A stretch of 27,826 bases of DNA, from positions 1-27,826 of the forward strand of contig JBEKJU010000066.1 in NCBI GenBank assembly GCA_050011095.1, in the 5' to 3' direction. The notes under the pieces were generated by a model. The model saw only the letters and a list, made by a program, of their open reading frames with translations. It made no database searches and was not told the DNA's origin. Each line of letters begins with the position of its first letter. The stretch's first letter is position 1. Shown in pieces: positions 1 through 6,859 of the stretch. Source of the DNA: JBEKJU01 sp050011095. Its GTDB lineage: Bacteria; Desulfobacterota; Syntrophorhabdia; Syntrophorhabdales; WCHB1-27. The position numbers were made by a program, and so were the translations under genes.

Positions 1-395
1 GTCGGCTCCACGCGGAAGCTCGCCCGCATGGTAAAGGGGACGGCCGCGCCCTTCCTCTCGGCCCGGATTGCCCCTGCCGCGCGACCCGCCTCATACACTG
101 CCCGGCCCGTCGCCGGCCGGTAGCGTTCGATGCACCCCACGATCACCGCGGGAAAACCGAGGCGCACGGGCTGCTCGTCCAACGCCCTCCCGAGAAAGGT
201 CACCGTGACCTCCCTGCCGCGAACCTTGTCGTCGACAGGGGGATACGTCTGGGCGAGCACCAACGAGGCCCCGTTCACCTCGTAGATAGCCGAATCCAGG
301 GTGATGATGTCTTCCGCCCATCGGTCCTCCCCCATGACGATCCTCACGGGGAGCCCCGGCTCCACATCCCTGTATGGGGTATCCATTGCATCCAT
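1..395 (-). CDS. PilZ-type c-di-GMP-binding protein, N-terminal part (runs off left edge)
   Basis: Reading the minus strand from an ATG at 395 gives 131 uninterrupted codons to the window edge. The sequence begins MDAMDTPYRDVEPG and is rich in beta-type segments. Near the edge it reads MRASFRVEP, which contains an R-x-x-x-R motif (RASFR) followed by a hydrophobic strand. That is how a PilZ domain normally begins, after an N-terminal PilZN/YcgR-like barrel of about this length. The D/N-x-S-x-x-G half of the c-di-GMP site would lie outside the window, so binding cannot be confirmed. A second in-frame ATG lies at 386; 395 is preferred because GAAGAA lies about 8 nt upstream. If correct, this is a cytoplasmic c-di-GMP receptor, which fits the c-di-GMP-type riboswitch 1.8 kb away. 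A longer overlapping minus-strand reading frame lacks any family signal and was set aside. Confidence 0.6.
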   Translation of the reverse strand, partial: MDAMDTPYRDVEPGLPVRIVMGEDRWAEDIITLDSAIYEVNGASLVLAQTYPPVDDKVRGREVTVTFLGRALDEQPVRLGFPAVIVGCIERYRPATGRAVYEAGRAAGAIRAERKGAAVPFTMRASFRVEP

Positions 396-477
396 ATATA
401 TTTCTTCGGACGAAACGGCTGCCCCTTAAGGGGCGGACCCTTGAAGGGCGGACCGGCGGCGCGGCGGCGCGGCCTCG

Positions 478-712
478 CGGCTGGCGTCGCCCCCTCCAAC
501 CTGCTGCGCTATCATCTTGGCGAAGCACGACCCGCTCCGTGCACTCCCCCGAGCCACCCCCTCATGAAAAGGATGGAGCGGGGGCGAAAAGAGATGCCTT
601 CGTCGGCGCGTCAAAGCCGCCCGCGGCGGGTAGTGCGCGAAAAGGGTGTCACTCAGTGGGTCGCCGCCTAAGGCGAGGGTGGGGCCAAAGATAAGCAACT
701 CGGCATGAGGGG
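478..712 (+). repeat. Dispersed intergenic repeat, copy A, within the 396-804 gap
   Basis: The gap between the divergent PilZ-like and rlpA genes contains a GC-rich element that recurs in inverted orientation at about 20420-20524. Shared blocks include GCGTCGCCCCCTCC (484-497) and CCCGAGCCACCCCCTCAT (548-565), followed by a matching purine-rich stretch. Copy A carries about 25-30 extra bases between the two blocks. The right end, GATAAGCAACTCGGCATGAG, resembles 15670-15689. I see no gene in the gap; short ORFs on both strands are products of the repeat's composition. Confidence 0.6.
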
Positions 713-804
713 GAACCATTTAAGATTCCGGGGCAAAGGCCGAACACACTTTTGAATGTCAATCTGCCGTAGGATCGTCTGCGCAGGCTAATTGGGAGCA
801 CGGA

Positions 805-1674
805 ATGCATGCGACCACACCAGGCGAGACCATGAGCGTTCCCGATCCTGTAAAGGTTCGGAAGCGTGCCGCCCGTTACGTCCTTATTTTTCTGCTGGCC
901 TCTCTATCGGGATGCGCAACCCTCGGGGAGCAGCGAAGTGAACCCGCGCCACAAGGCGTACCGGAAAAGCCGGCCGCCGTGGAGGTTGTCCCCCCTGAAC
1001 CACCCAAACCCGAACAGGCGCTCCTCACGAACCACTCCCGAAAACCGAACAAAAAGGGAAAGTCTTATCAGGCCTACGGCAAGGCCTGCCAACCCCTGGT
1101 GACCGCTCAGGGATACGAGGAGAGGGGCATCGCGTCCTGGTATGGCCCCTCGTTTCATGGACGCCACACCTCATGCGGAGAGGTCTTCGATATGTACAAA
1201 CCCTCGGCAGCCCATAAACTGCTTCCGATGCATACGAAGATAAGCGTCACCAACCTCGAGAACGGGAAGAGCCTGATCCTTACGGTAAATGACAGGGGGC
1301 CCTTCATACCGGGTAGGGTCCTCGATCTGTCTTACGCCGCCGCCAAAAAACTGGCCATCGTGGATAAAGGGCTGGCGAGGATTCTTATTCGCACATCAGG
1401 ACCTGTGGAGGGGCAGAACGCAAGCGACCTGAAGGGCGAGTTTTTTGTGCATGTAGGCTCCTTCGAAGTCGAGACGGACGCCGTGTCATTGCTTAAGGAC
1501 ATGAAATCACTTCGATACAGGGCTTCTATCCTTAAGGTGGTCAGGGCGGACAGGGACGGCGAAATCCGCTGGAGGGTCGAGGTGGGGCCCTACAGGTCCA
1601 TGTCTGATGCCGAGAAGGCACAGTCAAAAGTGGTGATGGACTACCCTTCCGCATTCATCGTGGCAAAAGAATGA
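805..1674 (+). CDS. rlpA: Septal ring lytic transglycosylase RlpA family lipoprotein with SPOR domain
   Basis: This 289-residue protein has a basic N-terminus, a hydrophobic stretch and a lipobox LSGC with Cys37, so it should be a lipoprotein. Residues about 108-200 form the RlpA double-psi beta-barrel: GIASWYGPSFHGRHTSCGE, then the conserved NDRGPF and GRVLDLSYAAA motifs. Residues about 210-289 are a SPOR domain (FFVHVGSF...VEVGPYRSMSDAE), which binds denuded peptidoglycan glycans at the septum. Family knowledge: RlpA cleaves such glycan strands or helps daughter-cell separation. The start at 805 has GGGAG 7 nt upstream; an in-frame ATG at 832 is an alternative and would still keep the signal peptide. 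The gene stands alone between repeat-bearing gaps. Confidence 0.93.
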   Translation: MHATTPGETMSVPDPVKVRKRAARYVLIFLLASLSGCATLGEQRSEPAPQGVPEKPAAVEVVPPEPPKPEQALLTNHSRKPNKKGKSYQAYGKACQPLVTAQGYEERGIASWYGPSFHGRHTSCGEVFDMYKPSAAHKLLPMHTKISVTNLENGKSLILTVNDRGPFIPGRVLDLSYAAAKKLAIVDKGLARILIRTSGPVEGQNASDLKGEFFVHVGSFEVETDAVSLLKDMKSLRYRASILKVVRADRDGEIRWRVEVGPYRSMSDAEKAQSKVVMDYPSAFIVAKE

Positions 1675-2208
1675 TCCTGTTCGATATCACCCCCCATGGG
1701 GACGGATTGCCGCCGTGGAAGAAGCGGGCCGGCTGGTCTCCCTGAGCCAGCGGCCACGGTCCTTCCTGGACTTGGGTTGATCGCCGTGGCGGGAGCCGGG
1801 GGGAAGCGCGAAGAGTAGAATAATCTTTCATTTTCACGGGAGAGGCGGGGTCAAGGCGGCCCTGCCTTTTATTTTGGCACGAGTAAGGATAGACGATTAT
1901 ACTATGGATTATACTATGTATGATATGAGTTTACTAACGCTCTCATAGTAATATTGTCATGCCGGGGTTGCGCGCTTGCGCGTCCCGGCGGCAGCCGGAA
2001 GGGCAGCGGATTCCGGCCGGGGGCTTCTATATTGGACATCCTCGCTGCTTTCGCCTGAAGAAACAGATTGGTCCGGCGAGGGGTCCGCTTTCCCATCACC
2101 CTACATCCGCAGGGCTTCAGTTGGCCCGTGTTAAGAATAGGCGCTGTTCTTAACGGAAAGTTCATTTGACTTGTTGTGATACTTAATATTACATACTGAT
2201 ATATCATG
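1675..2208. other. Long intergenic region with a 12-bp tandem repeat and a hairpin
   Basis: No gene is recognisable in this stretch. GATTATACTATG is repeated exactly in tandem at 1895-1906 and 1907-1918. A perfect 8-bp hairpin (GTTAAGAA, 9-nt loop, TTCTTAAC) lies at 2130-2154 without a following T tract, so it is not a typical terminator. Downstream the DNA turns AT-rich (about 2160-2208), which is where the promoter for the riboswitch transcript should lie. TTGACT at 2166-2171 is a possible -35, but no convincing -10 could be fixed. Confidence 0.45.
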
Positions 2209-2316
2209 TTATTCTGAAAAAACCAAACTGTGGGCGACCACAGGACGGAAAGCCAAAGGGTCTCAGTTGTTCGCCTCTGCCGGTCATCAGCAAGACTGCC
2301 GAGCTGCCAGATATAA
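2209..2316 (+). ncRNA. GEMM-I (cyclic-di-GMP-I type) riboswitch
   Basis: The segment has the three-helix GEMM-I layout. P1 pairs TTATTCTG (2209-2216) with CAGATATAA (2308-2316), with one bulge. Next comes the CAAA joint and a perfect 6-bp hairpin, CTGTGG (2228-2233), closed by a GNRA tetraloop GCGA (2234-2237) and CCACAG (2238-2243). It is followed directly by GACGGAAAGCC (2244-2254), the GACGCAAAGCC signature with one change. The last arm opens with GGGTCT and closes with AGACTGCC, then GAGCTGCC leads into P1. Compared with Vc2, the G21-C46 pair appears swapped to C2223-G2248, a compensatory change. The nucleotide aligned to ligand-contacting G20 appears to be A2222, which in the GEMM-Ib subclass is linked to cGAMP recognition. 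That last point is inference from a manual alignment. CCCCCT (2323-2328) could mask the downstream SD. Confidence 0.8.
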
Positions 2317-2343
2317 CTACCACCCCCTATGAGGAGGCACCAA

Positions 2344-2793
2344 ATGAAAAAGGGCTCGACAGTAGTACTGACCGCTCTCATCCTTCTTTTCGGCGCATTG
2401 AGCGGCGCCCACGCCACCATCTACACCTATGGCGCCCTCGGTTACCCCGGCGATTCTTCACGCATCCGGGCCTATGGCATGAATGATGAGGGCGCGACCA
2501 CCGGCAGTGACCGTATGTACCAGGACGCGGACCGGGACTATGGGACTCACGGTTTTTTCCCGAGAGGTACGACCCATACCCCGCCGTTCTCTTATTACCC
2601 CGGCTTCCCGGGCGACTGGGGCCATGACCTTCACGACGGGCATGGGATTGCCTGGTGGGACCACCACGACCATGGTTTTCAAGGTGGCGGTACGACGACT
2701 TCCGCCACCCCGACTCCCAGCGCCGTCCTCTTATTCGCTCCCGGTCTGGCTGCCCTTGTGGCCGTAAGGAAAGGGCTGAAGAAGCAGGCGTGA
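2344..2793 (+). CDS. PEP-CTERM-like sorted surface protein, riboswitch-controlled
   Basis: The 149-residue product has a Sec signal peptide (MKKGSTVVLTALILLFGALS, cleavage near AHA at 22-24) and a His/Asp/Gly-rich middle (about 91-113). The C-terminus (about 123-149) has the PEP-CTERM layout: a short Pro/Ser motif (TPTPS), a hydrophobic helix and a basic tail (RKGLKK). The usual V-P-E-P is replaced by T-P-T-P. PEP-CTERM proteins are normally processed by an exosortase and end up at the cell surface or in extracellular matrix; no exosortase gene is in this window. ATG 2344 is chosen because AGGAGG (2332-2337) sits 6 nt upstream; an in-frame ATG at 2329 would place the SD inside the gene. The riboswitch ends 27 nt before the start, so c-di-GMP-type control of translation is likely. 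The function of the mature part is unknown. Confidence 0.75.
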   Translation: MKKGSTVVLTALILLFGALSGAHATIYTYGALGYPGDSSRIRAYGMNDEGATTGSDRMYQDADRDYGTHGFFPRGTTHTPPFSYYPGFPGDWGHDLHDGHGIAWWDHHDHGFQGGGTTTSATPTPSAVLLFAPGLAALVAVRKGLKKQA

Positions 2794-2920
2794 TTCACCC
2801 GGCGCGGCGGGCAGGCCCGACAAATGGAAAGGGGGGAGGGATCGCCGCCCCCCACGGACCTCGGGGCTGACTGCCCCGGAACAAAAGGGAAGACAGTCAG
2901 CGCGACGGTTTACCACGGGT

Positions 2921-2949
2921 TTGAAAAACCTCCCGGTCGGACTTATATT
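2921..2949 (+). promoter_or_regulatory. Sigma-70 promoter for the tandem-repeat protein gene
   Basis: TTGAAA at 2921-2926 is followed by a 17-bp spacer and TATATT at 2944-2949. This predicts a start near 2956 and a leader of about 120 nt before the ATG at 3079. I see no recognisable riboswitch in that leader. Confidence 0.55.
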
Positions 2950-3078
2950 CGACTTTGGACGCAGGGAGGAACACTCGCGGGAGAGGTTCGCCCAGATCGC
3001 GGAAAACAATTTTTCGAAAAAACGCCTTCGCCCGCCGTCCATCCGCGCCTCAAGACTTATCGATCAGGAGGGACAGTC

Positions 3079-3462
3079 ATGAAAAAAGTACGTGCGCCAC
3101 TCGTCATCACGGCCTTAGCCATGCTTCTCGCGCTGTTCGTAAGGGTTGGTTCCGTCCATGCCCAGGACTCGATGCTGGATCAGGGAAAGACGCTGCTCGA
3201 AAAAGGCACGATGAAGGAAGGGGCCGGAACCACGCAAAACGCGCCGACCGCGCAGAAAGACCAGCCGCCGGGAAAGGGGACGGCTCCGCAGGGGCAAGGC
3301 ACGCTGACGGATAAGAGGAAGGCGCCCACGGAGAACCAGGACCTGATGAATAAGGGGAAGAGCCTCATGGAGAACCAGGACCTGATGAATAAGGGGAAGA
3401 GCCTCATGGAGAACCAGGACCTGATGAATAAGGGGAAGAGCCTGCTCAATCAGGGGAAGTGA
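3079..3462 (+). CDS. Small secreted protein with 13-residue tandem repeats
   Basis: The 127-residue product starts at ATG 3079, with GGAGGG a few bases upstream (GGAGGGACAGTCATG). The reading frame stays open further upstream, but those starts lack an SD and would bury the signal peptide. Residues 1-31 are a clear Sec signal (MKKVRAPLVITALAMLLALF... ending VHA|QDS). The mature part is hydrophilic and rich in Lys, Gln, Gly and Asn. It begins with DQGKTLLEKGTMK and ends with three 13-residue units, ENQDLMNKGKSLM, finishing LLNQGK. The opening DQGKTLLEKG looks like a decayed version of the same unit. The units are likely amphipathic helices. I do not recognise the family; a periplasmic or surface location is the only safe inference. 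Confidence 0.75.
   Translation: MKKVRAPLVITALAMLLALFVRVGSVHAQDSMLDQGKTLLEKGTMKEGAGTTQNAPTAQKDQPPGKGTAPQGQGTLTDKRKAPTENQDLMNKGKSLMENQDLMNKGKSLMENQDLMNKGKSLLNQGK
3331..3447 (+). repeat. In-frame 39-bp tandem repeat, three units
   Basis: Units lie at 3331-3369, 3370-3408 and 3409-3447. The first two are identical over all 39 bases; the third differs only at its end (CTGCTC instead of CTCATG). Because each unit is a multiple of three, gain or loss of a unit keeps the frame. Such identity, including silent sites, implies recent duplication or ongoing slippage. Confidence 0.95.
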
Positions 3463-3568
3463 CGAACCGCCGCTCAACGGTTCACGATGCCGTGGGCGCC
3501 TCGATGACGAAGAGTGAATTGTAATCCGGGCCGACAGGTGGGTAGCGCGCCGGGCAGCATGCCTGTGT

Positions 3569-4492
3569 TCAGGTTTTTCTGCCTGCCCCCACGGTAACGA
3601 AATCCTTTATGCGGGTGTGGCTGATGAGACGGCCCAACGAAGCAGTGGTAAAAACCTTGCCGTCAAGGCGGAGAAGCATCTGGCGCATATCCTCTCGTCT
3701 TTCCCTGAAGCCACGCCCGTCGATGCATGCAACTACTTCGTAACCGGGCCTTCCCTCGGCTACGTGCCTGTTGCGCTGCGTCTCAAGCTCTTTTATGCGC
3801 GCGACCTTGTCTCTGGCCGTACCATCGTCGCTCGTGATCTTTGCCTCTATGACCACTACCGGGCCGATCTCGTCGGGGATACAAAAATCCGGTGCCTGAC
3901 CAAAACCCGGAATCCTTTCGGCGCGCCCTGTTTTTCGATACGTCACGCCTGCTTCCCGGAGGGTATTTTCTACCGCATTTTCCATGACCGCCCCCACAAG
4001 TTCCGAAACCGCGTCTCGCTGTCCGGCAAAAGGACGTCCCAGGTAGCGTTCGTAGAGAAGGACGGGGTAAGGGACGGCCTCCTTCGAAGCATACCGAAGG
4101 GAATCGAGGCCTTCATGGGTGTCGAATTTTGCGAGCCTGTGGACCATGCCTTCAACCTCTCTCGGGGCCCCTTGGGAGATGTATCGTATCGCCACGCGAA
4201 CCAAAGCCTCAATGCGATGGAAGCTCTTGAGACCTCCCCCATTGCCCGATGAACGTTTTCGCTTGATGGCGGAAACGTAGTCGGTTCTTTCAGGGCATCT
4301 CCGGTCGAGTGCCCTGGCTGCCCCTTGAGTGATGTCGCTTCCGCATTCCACGCGCGCCAGTTCCGCCCATTCGGGCGGAGTCATGCCCGGTATAGCCCGT
4401 AAAACGCACAAAATCCGGCTATTTTCGGTTAACGCTTCATCTATCGTTTTTTCATTGAAATCTGAAAAACCTCGCGTATGCCGTTTCAGCAC
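3569..4492 (-). CDS. PD-(D/E)xK-type restriction endonuclease, partner of truncated methyltransferase
   Basis: The 307-residue product contains a nuclease-like core near residues 200-220: P-D202 ... E216-A-K218 with hydrophobic strands between (APDFCIPDEIGPVVVIEAK). This matches the D-x(n)-E-x-K catalytic arrangement. The upstream helical part has Glu residues (about 164-177) that could supply the additional acidic position. The start is a GTG at 4492, overlapping the last 7 bases of the methyltransferase gene in another frame, so the two are translationally coupled. Context supports a type II restriction-modification role: the upstream gene encodes a zinc-ribbon amino-methyltransferase N-terminus. 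The nuclease itself looks full length and undamaged. Recognition sequence unknown. Alternative: a Mrr/DUF-type nuclease with another role. Confidence 0.7.
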   Translation of the reverse strand: MLKRHTRGFSDFNEKTIDEALTENSRILCVLRAIPGMTPPEWAELARVECGSDITQGAARALDRRCPERTDYVSAIKRKRSSGNGGGLKSFHRIEALVRVAIRYISQGAPREVEGMVHRLAKFDTHEGLDSLRYASKEAVPYPVLLYERYLGRPFAGQRDAVSELVGAVMENAVENTLREAGVTYRKTGRAERIPGFGQAPDFCIPDEIGPVVVIEAKITSDDGTARDKVARIKELETQRNRHVAEGRPGYEVVACIDGRGFRERREDMRQMLLRLDGKVFTTASLGRLISHTRIKDFVTVGAGRKT

Positions 4493-5505
4493 CTCATAGG
4501 CAGCAACAGGCCCAGACCGAAGAGTTGACGGCTGTTAAACATCTCACGAAAACGCGTATAGCCCCAACGATGCAGGCGGCGCGTCTCGTCTCCGTCCGGA
4601 ATCGGATCGGCCGGTAGGGGGAGGTGATCGCAGCCCTCTAACCGCATCCCGGCCGCCATCATCTTCCGCGCGTCGTCTCTATCGGGTTTCTTGAAGAACC
4701 TGCCTTTGTGCCCGGCCTTGCAGGCGCCGCAATAGTACTCGATTGCCCACATCCGGTGGGATGGAGCCGCCGTGGGTGACGCCGGAGGATAGCGAAACGC
4801 CGAGCCGCATGACGTGCACCTTACACTGTTACGCATGGCGGGACCTTCAACAAAAACCGGACCGCCGCACTCGTGACAGGATAACGGGTCCGCCGTGGTC
4901 GGCTCTCTCTCGAATTCGTTCAGGCAACCGCAATGCCGGCAGGCGACGACGTGGGCCGGGTGGCGGCAATCCTCCGCGAGAAGGTAGCCGGGGAAGAGAT
5001 CATTGACCGTTCCGCAGTGGGGGCACGGCTGGGTCTTGACCCACAGGAAATACTTGACCGGCGCCTCCCGTCCGCAATAAGTGCACCTGGTTGTGTAGTA
5101 CGAGCCGACTTCGGTTTCCACGTCATGAATCAAAAGCCCGGAAGTCTTCCTGAACTCCGCTATATCGAGGGAAACCAGGGACTGCCTGACAATCCAGAAG
5201 GCCATCGGGTTAATGTCCGCCCCTACAATGGTGAAACCGAGACGATTTGCCTCCATCAGAGGTGTGCCGCCCCCCATGAACGGGTCCGCGATCACGCCCC
5301 TCATTTGGTGTGCCCTCCAATAAGACGTATCGAGGCATTCTTCGCCATTAAACTCCGACAGAAGGAGATTCCGGAAAACCGTGCCCGGCCGTCTGGCGAA
5401 CCATTTGTGTATCCCTATGTAGGGCCGATAATTTTGCTGAATTTGTTTCTCTTTGCTCGCGAGGGCGGCAGTGAAAGTGATATCGAACCTGTTCTCCAAA
5501 CCCAT
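4486..5505 (-). CDS. DNA amino-methyltransferase (DUF1156/zinc-ribbon type), C-terminally truncated
   Basis: The 339-residue product begins with the family's usual N-terminus (MGLENRFDI...KEKQIQQNYRPYIGIHKWFARRPG). It has the AdoMet motif I, ADPFMGGGTPLMEAN, at residues 73-87, followed by GADINPMAFW. Three Cys4-type ribbons follow: CTYC...CPHC, CRHC...CHEC and CTSC...CGAC. It then reads DGDETRRLHRWGYTRFREMFNSRQLFGLGLLL and ends after PMRC. In relatives I remember, several hundred more residues follow this point and carry the catalytic (D/S/N)-P-P-Y motif. No such motif is present here or in the next gene. The break falls exactly at the junction with the nuclease gene, suggesting an internal deletion. 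As it stands the protein may bind AdoMet and DNA but should not methylate. Confidence 0.75.
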   Translation of the reverse strand: MGLENRFDITFTAALASKEKQIQQNYRPYIGIHKWFARRPGTVFRNLLLSEFNGEECLDTSYWRAHQMRGVIADPFMGGGTPLMEANRLGFTIVGADINPMAFWIVRQSLVSLDIAEFRKTSGLLIHDVETEVGSYYTTRCTYCGREAPVKYFLWVKTQPCPHCGTVNDLFPGYLLAEDCRHPAHVVACRHCGCLNEFEREPTTADPLSCHECGGPVFVEGPAMRNSVRCTSCGSAFRYPPASPTAAPSHRMWAIEYYCGACKAGHKGRFFKKPDRDDARKMMAAGMRLEGCDHLPLPADPIPDGDETRRLHRWGYTRFREMFNSRQLFGLGLLLPMRC

Positions 5506-5780
5506 CTGACTGCACTACTATACCTTACGAGGCGGCATATATACAGAAGAAAAGGCGTCAGGGATGGAAAGAGGGGCGTAGCGCCGCTTATTCCGTTTGG
5601 ACCTGTTAGGCTTCCTCTCCCCGACAACCCAACGGGCCGTTAAGCCGGCAATAGTGCGACCGGCCTCACCTTGCAGGCCGCCAACGGTCACCCAGGGAAA
5701 CGAGCGCACATGCAAGATCATCGCCGGCGCCATCGGTGTCGCGTACCGGGGCGTCTGGGGCGGGGAATAAAAGCGTGGCC

Positions 5781-5999
5781 CTATTTGCCAAGCTTTTCCA
5801 TCAAGCCCTGGACTCCGTCACGCGTGGACTCGGCCTTTACGAGCTCCTTGCGGAACTTGCTCGCGTCGACGGGTATCATGGTCCCGCAGTCGCACGCGAA
5901 CTCGTCGTGGCCCTCTACCCATTCCATGCTCTTCTTCGTTTTGCGGCCGCAGTTCTCGCATTGAAGCTCGACCTCGGCATCGTCGATAGTGTCGGTCAT
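5781..5999 (-). CDS. Small zinc-ribbon protein
   Basis: This 72-residue protein begins MTDTIDDAEVELQCENCGRKTKK. The first Cys pair is CENC; a second Cys group, FACDCGT, follows about 20 residues later, so it probably binds one zinc ion. The C-terminal half is helical and charged. ATG 5999 is chosen because GGAGGTG lies just upstream; a start ten codons earlier (6026) would run through that SD. The gene ends at 5781, and its start lies 59 bp downstream of coaX on the same strand, so it may be the last gene of the fusA-birA-coaX transcript. Function unknown; similar tiny ribbons often act in RNA or transcription complexes, which is only a guess. The gap 5506-5780 upstream of the methyltransferase shows no gene I can support. 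Confidence 0.7.
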   Translation of the reverse strand: MTDTIDDAEVELQCENCGRKTKKSMEWVEGHDEFACDCGTMIPVDASKFRKELVKAESTRDGVQGLMEKLGK

Positions 6000-6058
6000 G
6001 GGCACCTCCGTTATCGATTGTACCATTCGATGCGGCCCGACGCGAGAGAAATATAGGC

Positions 6059-6859
6059 CTACTTGAACCGGTGGTGGTCCTTGTTCTTTTCGTAGAGCAT
6101 CTTGAGGCCCCGGAGCGTGAGGAAGTCATCGACCTCGTCGAGGCACTGGGATTCCCGGTAGATGAGGTTCGCGAGGCCGCCCGTCGCGATGACGAAGGGG
6201 TTCGTCCCGACCGCCTCTTTCATGCGCGTGACGATGCCGTCCACCAGGCTGATGTACCCGTAGACGACGCCCGCCTGGATGGCGTTGACCGTATTCTTTC
6301 CGATGATATCCTTCGGCTTGACCAGCTCCACCCTGGGCAGCTTCGATGCGCGCTGGAAGAGGGCCTCCAGGGAGATCATGACGCCGGGGGCGATGGCGCC
6401 GCCCACGTATTCACCCTTGGGCGTCACGTAGTCGAAGGTCGTGGCCGTGCCGAAATCGACTATAATCAGGGCCTTCTTGTGCTTCTCGTAGCCCGCCACC
6501 GCGTTGACGATGCGGTCGGCCCCCACCTCCAGGGGGTTCTCGTACATGATGGGCATGCCCGTCTTGATGCCCGGCCCCACGACGATGGGGTCGAAGCCCA
6601 TATACTTGCAGCATAGCGACTGGAAGGGGATGAGGAGCGGCGGGACCACGCACGAGATGATGGCGTGTTCGATATCGGCGAGCTTCAGCTTCTCGAAGAA
6701 GAGGAGGCTCCCGAGGAGCATGGCGTATTCGTCGACCGTCTTGTGGAGGTCCGTGCTGGCCCGCCAGTGCATGACGAGGGCCTCCTCCCTGTATATGCCG
6801 AAGACGATGTTCGTGTTGCCGATATCGATCACGAGAAGCGTCGTGCTAGATGCTGACAT
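6059..6859 (-). CDS. coaX: Type III pantothenate kinase
   Basis: CoaX phosphorylates pantothenate using ATP, the first step of coenzyme A synthesis, in the cytoplasm; unlike CoaA it is not inhibited by CoA. The 266-residue length is usual. Diagnostic motifs are present: the phosphate loop D-x-G-N-T-N near residue 12 (VIDIGNTNIVFG), the pantothenate-site E-x-G-A-D-R near 111-116 (PLEVGADRIVNA), D-F-G-T-A-T at 135-140, and the late ATGGLANL segment. The ATG at 6859 overlaps the last 14 bases of birA, implying coupled translation. birA-coaX is a frequent gene pair, and both concern cofactors. Confidence 0.96.
   Translation of the reverse strand: MSASSTTLLVIDIGNTNIVFGIYREEALVMHWRASTDLHKTVDEYAMLLGSLLFFEKLKLADIEHAIISCVVPPLLIPFQSLCCKYMGFDPIVVGPGIKTGMPIMYENPLEVGADRIVNAVAGYEKHKKALIIVDFGTATTFDYVTPKGEYVGGAIAPGVMISLEALFQRASKLPRVELVKPKDIIGKNTVNAIQAGVVYGYISLVDGIVTRMKEAVGTNPFVIATGGLANLIYRESQCLDEVDDFLTLRGLKMLYEKNKDHHRFK

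Noticed and set aside
91..528. 145-codon minus-strand ORF at the left end
   Set aside because: It overlaps the PilZ-like frame and has Arg/Gly-rich shadow composition with no family signal.
1914..2420. 168-codon minus-strand ORF across the riboswitch region
   Set aside because: It runs antisense through the riboswitch and the PEP-CTERM start, has no SD and no recognisable domain.
3115..3477. Minus-strand ORFs with LPLIHQVLVLHEA repeats
   Set aside because: They are antisense readings of the 39-bp tandem repeat; the plus-strand frame has SD, signal peptide and promoter.
5518..5733. 71-codon minus-strand ORF upstream of the methyltransferase gene
   Set aside because: No SD, no recognisable motif; composition is not convincing. 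The 5506-5780 gap is left without a gene.
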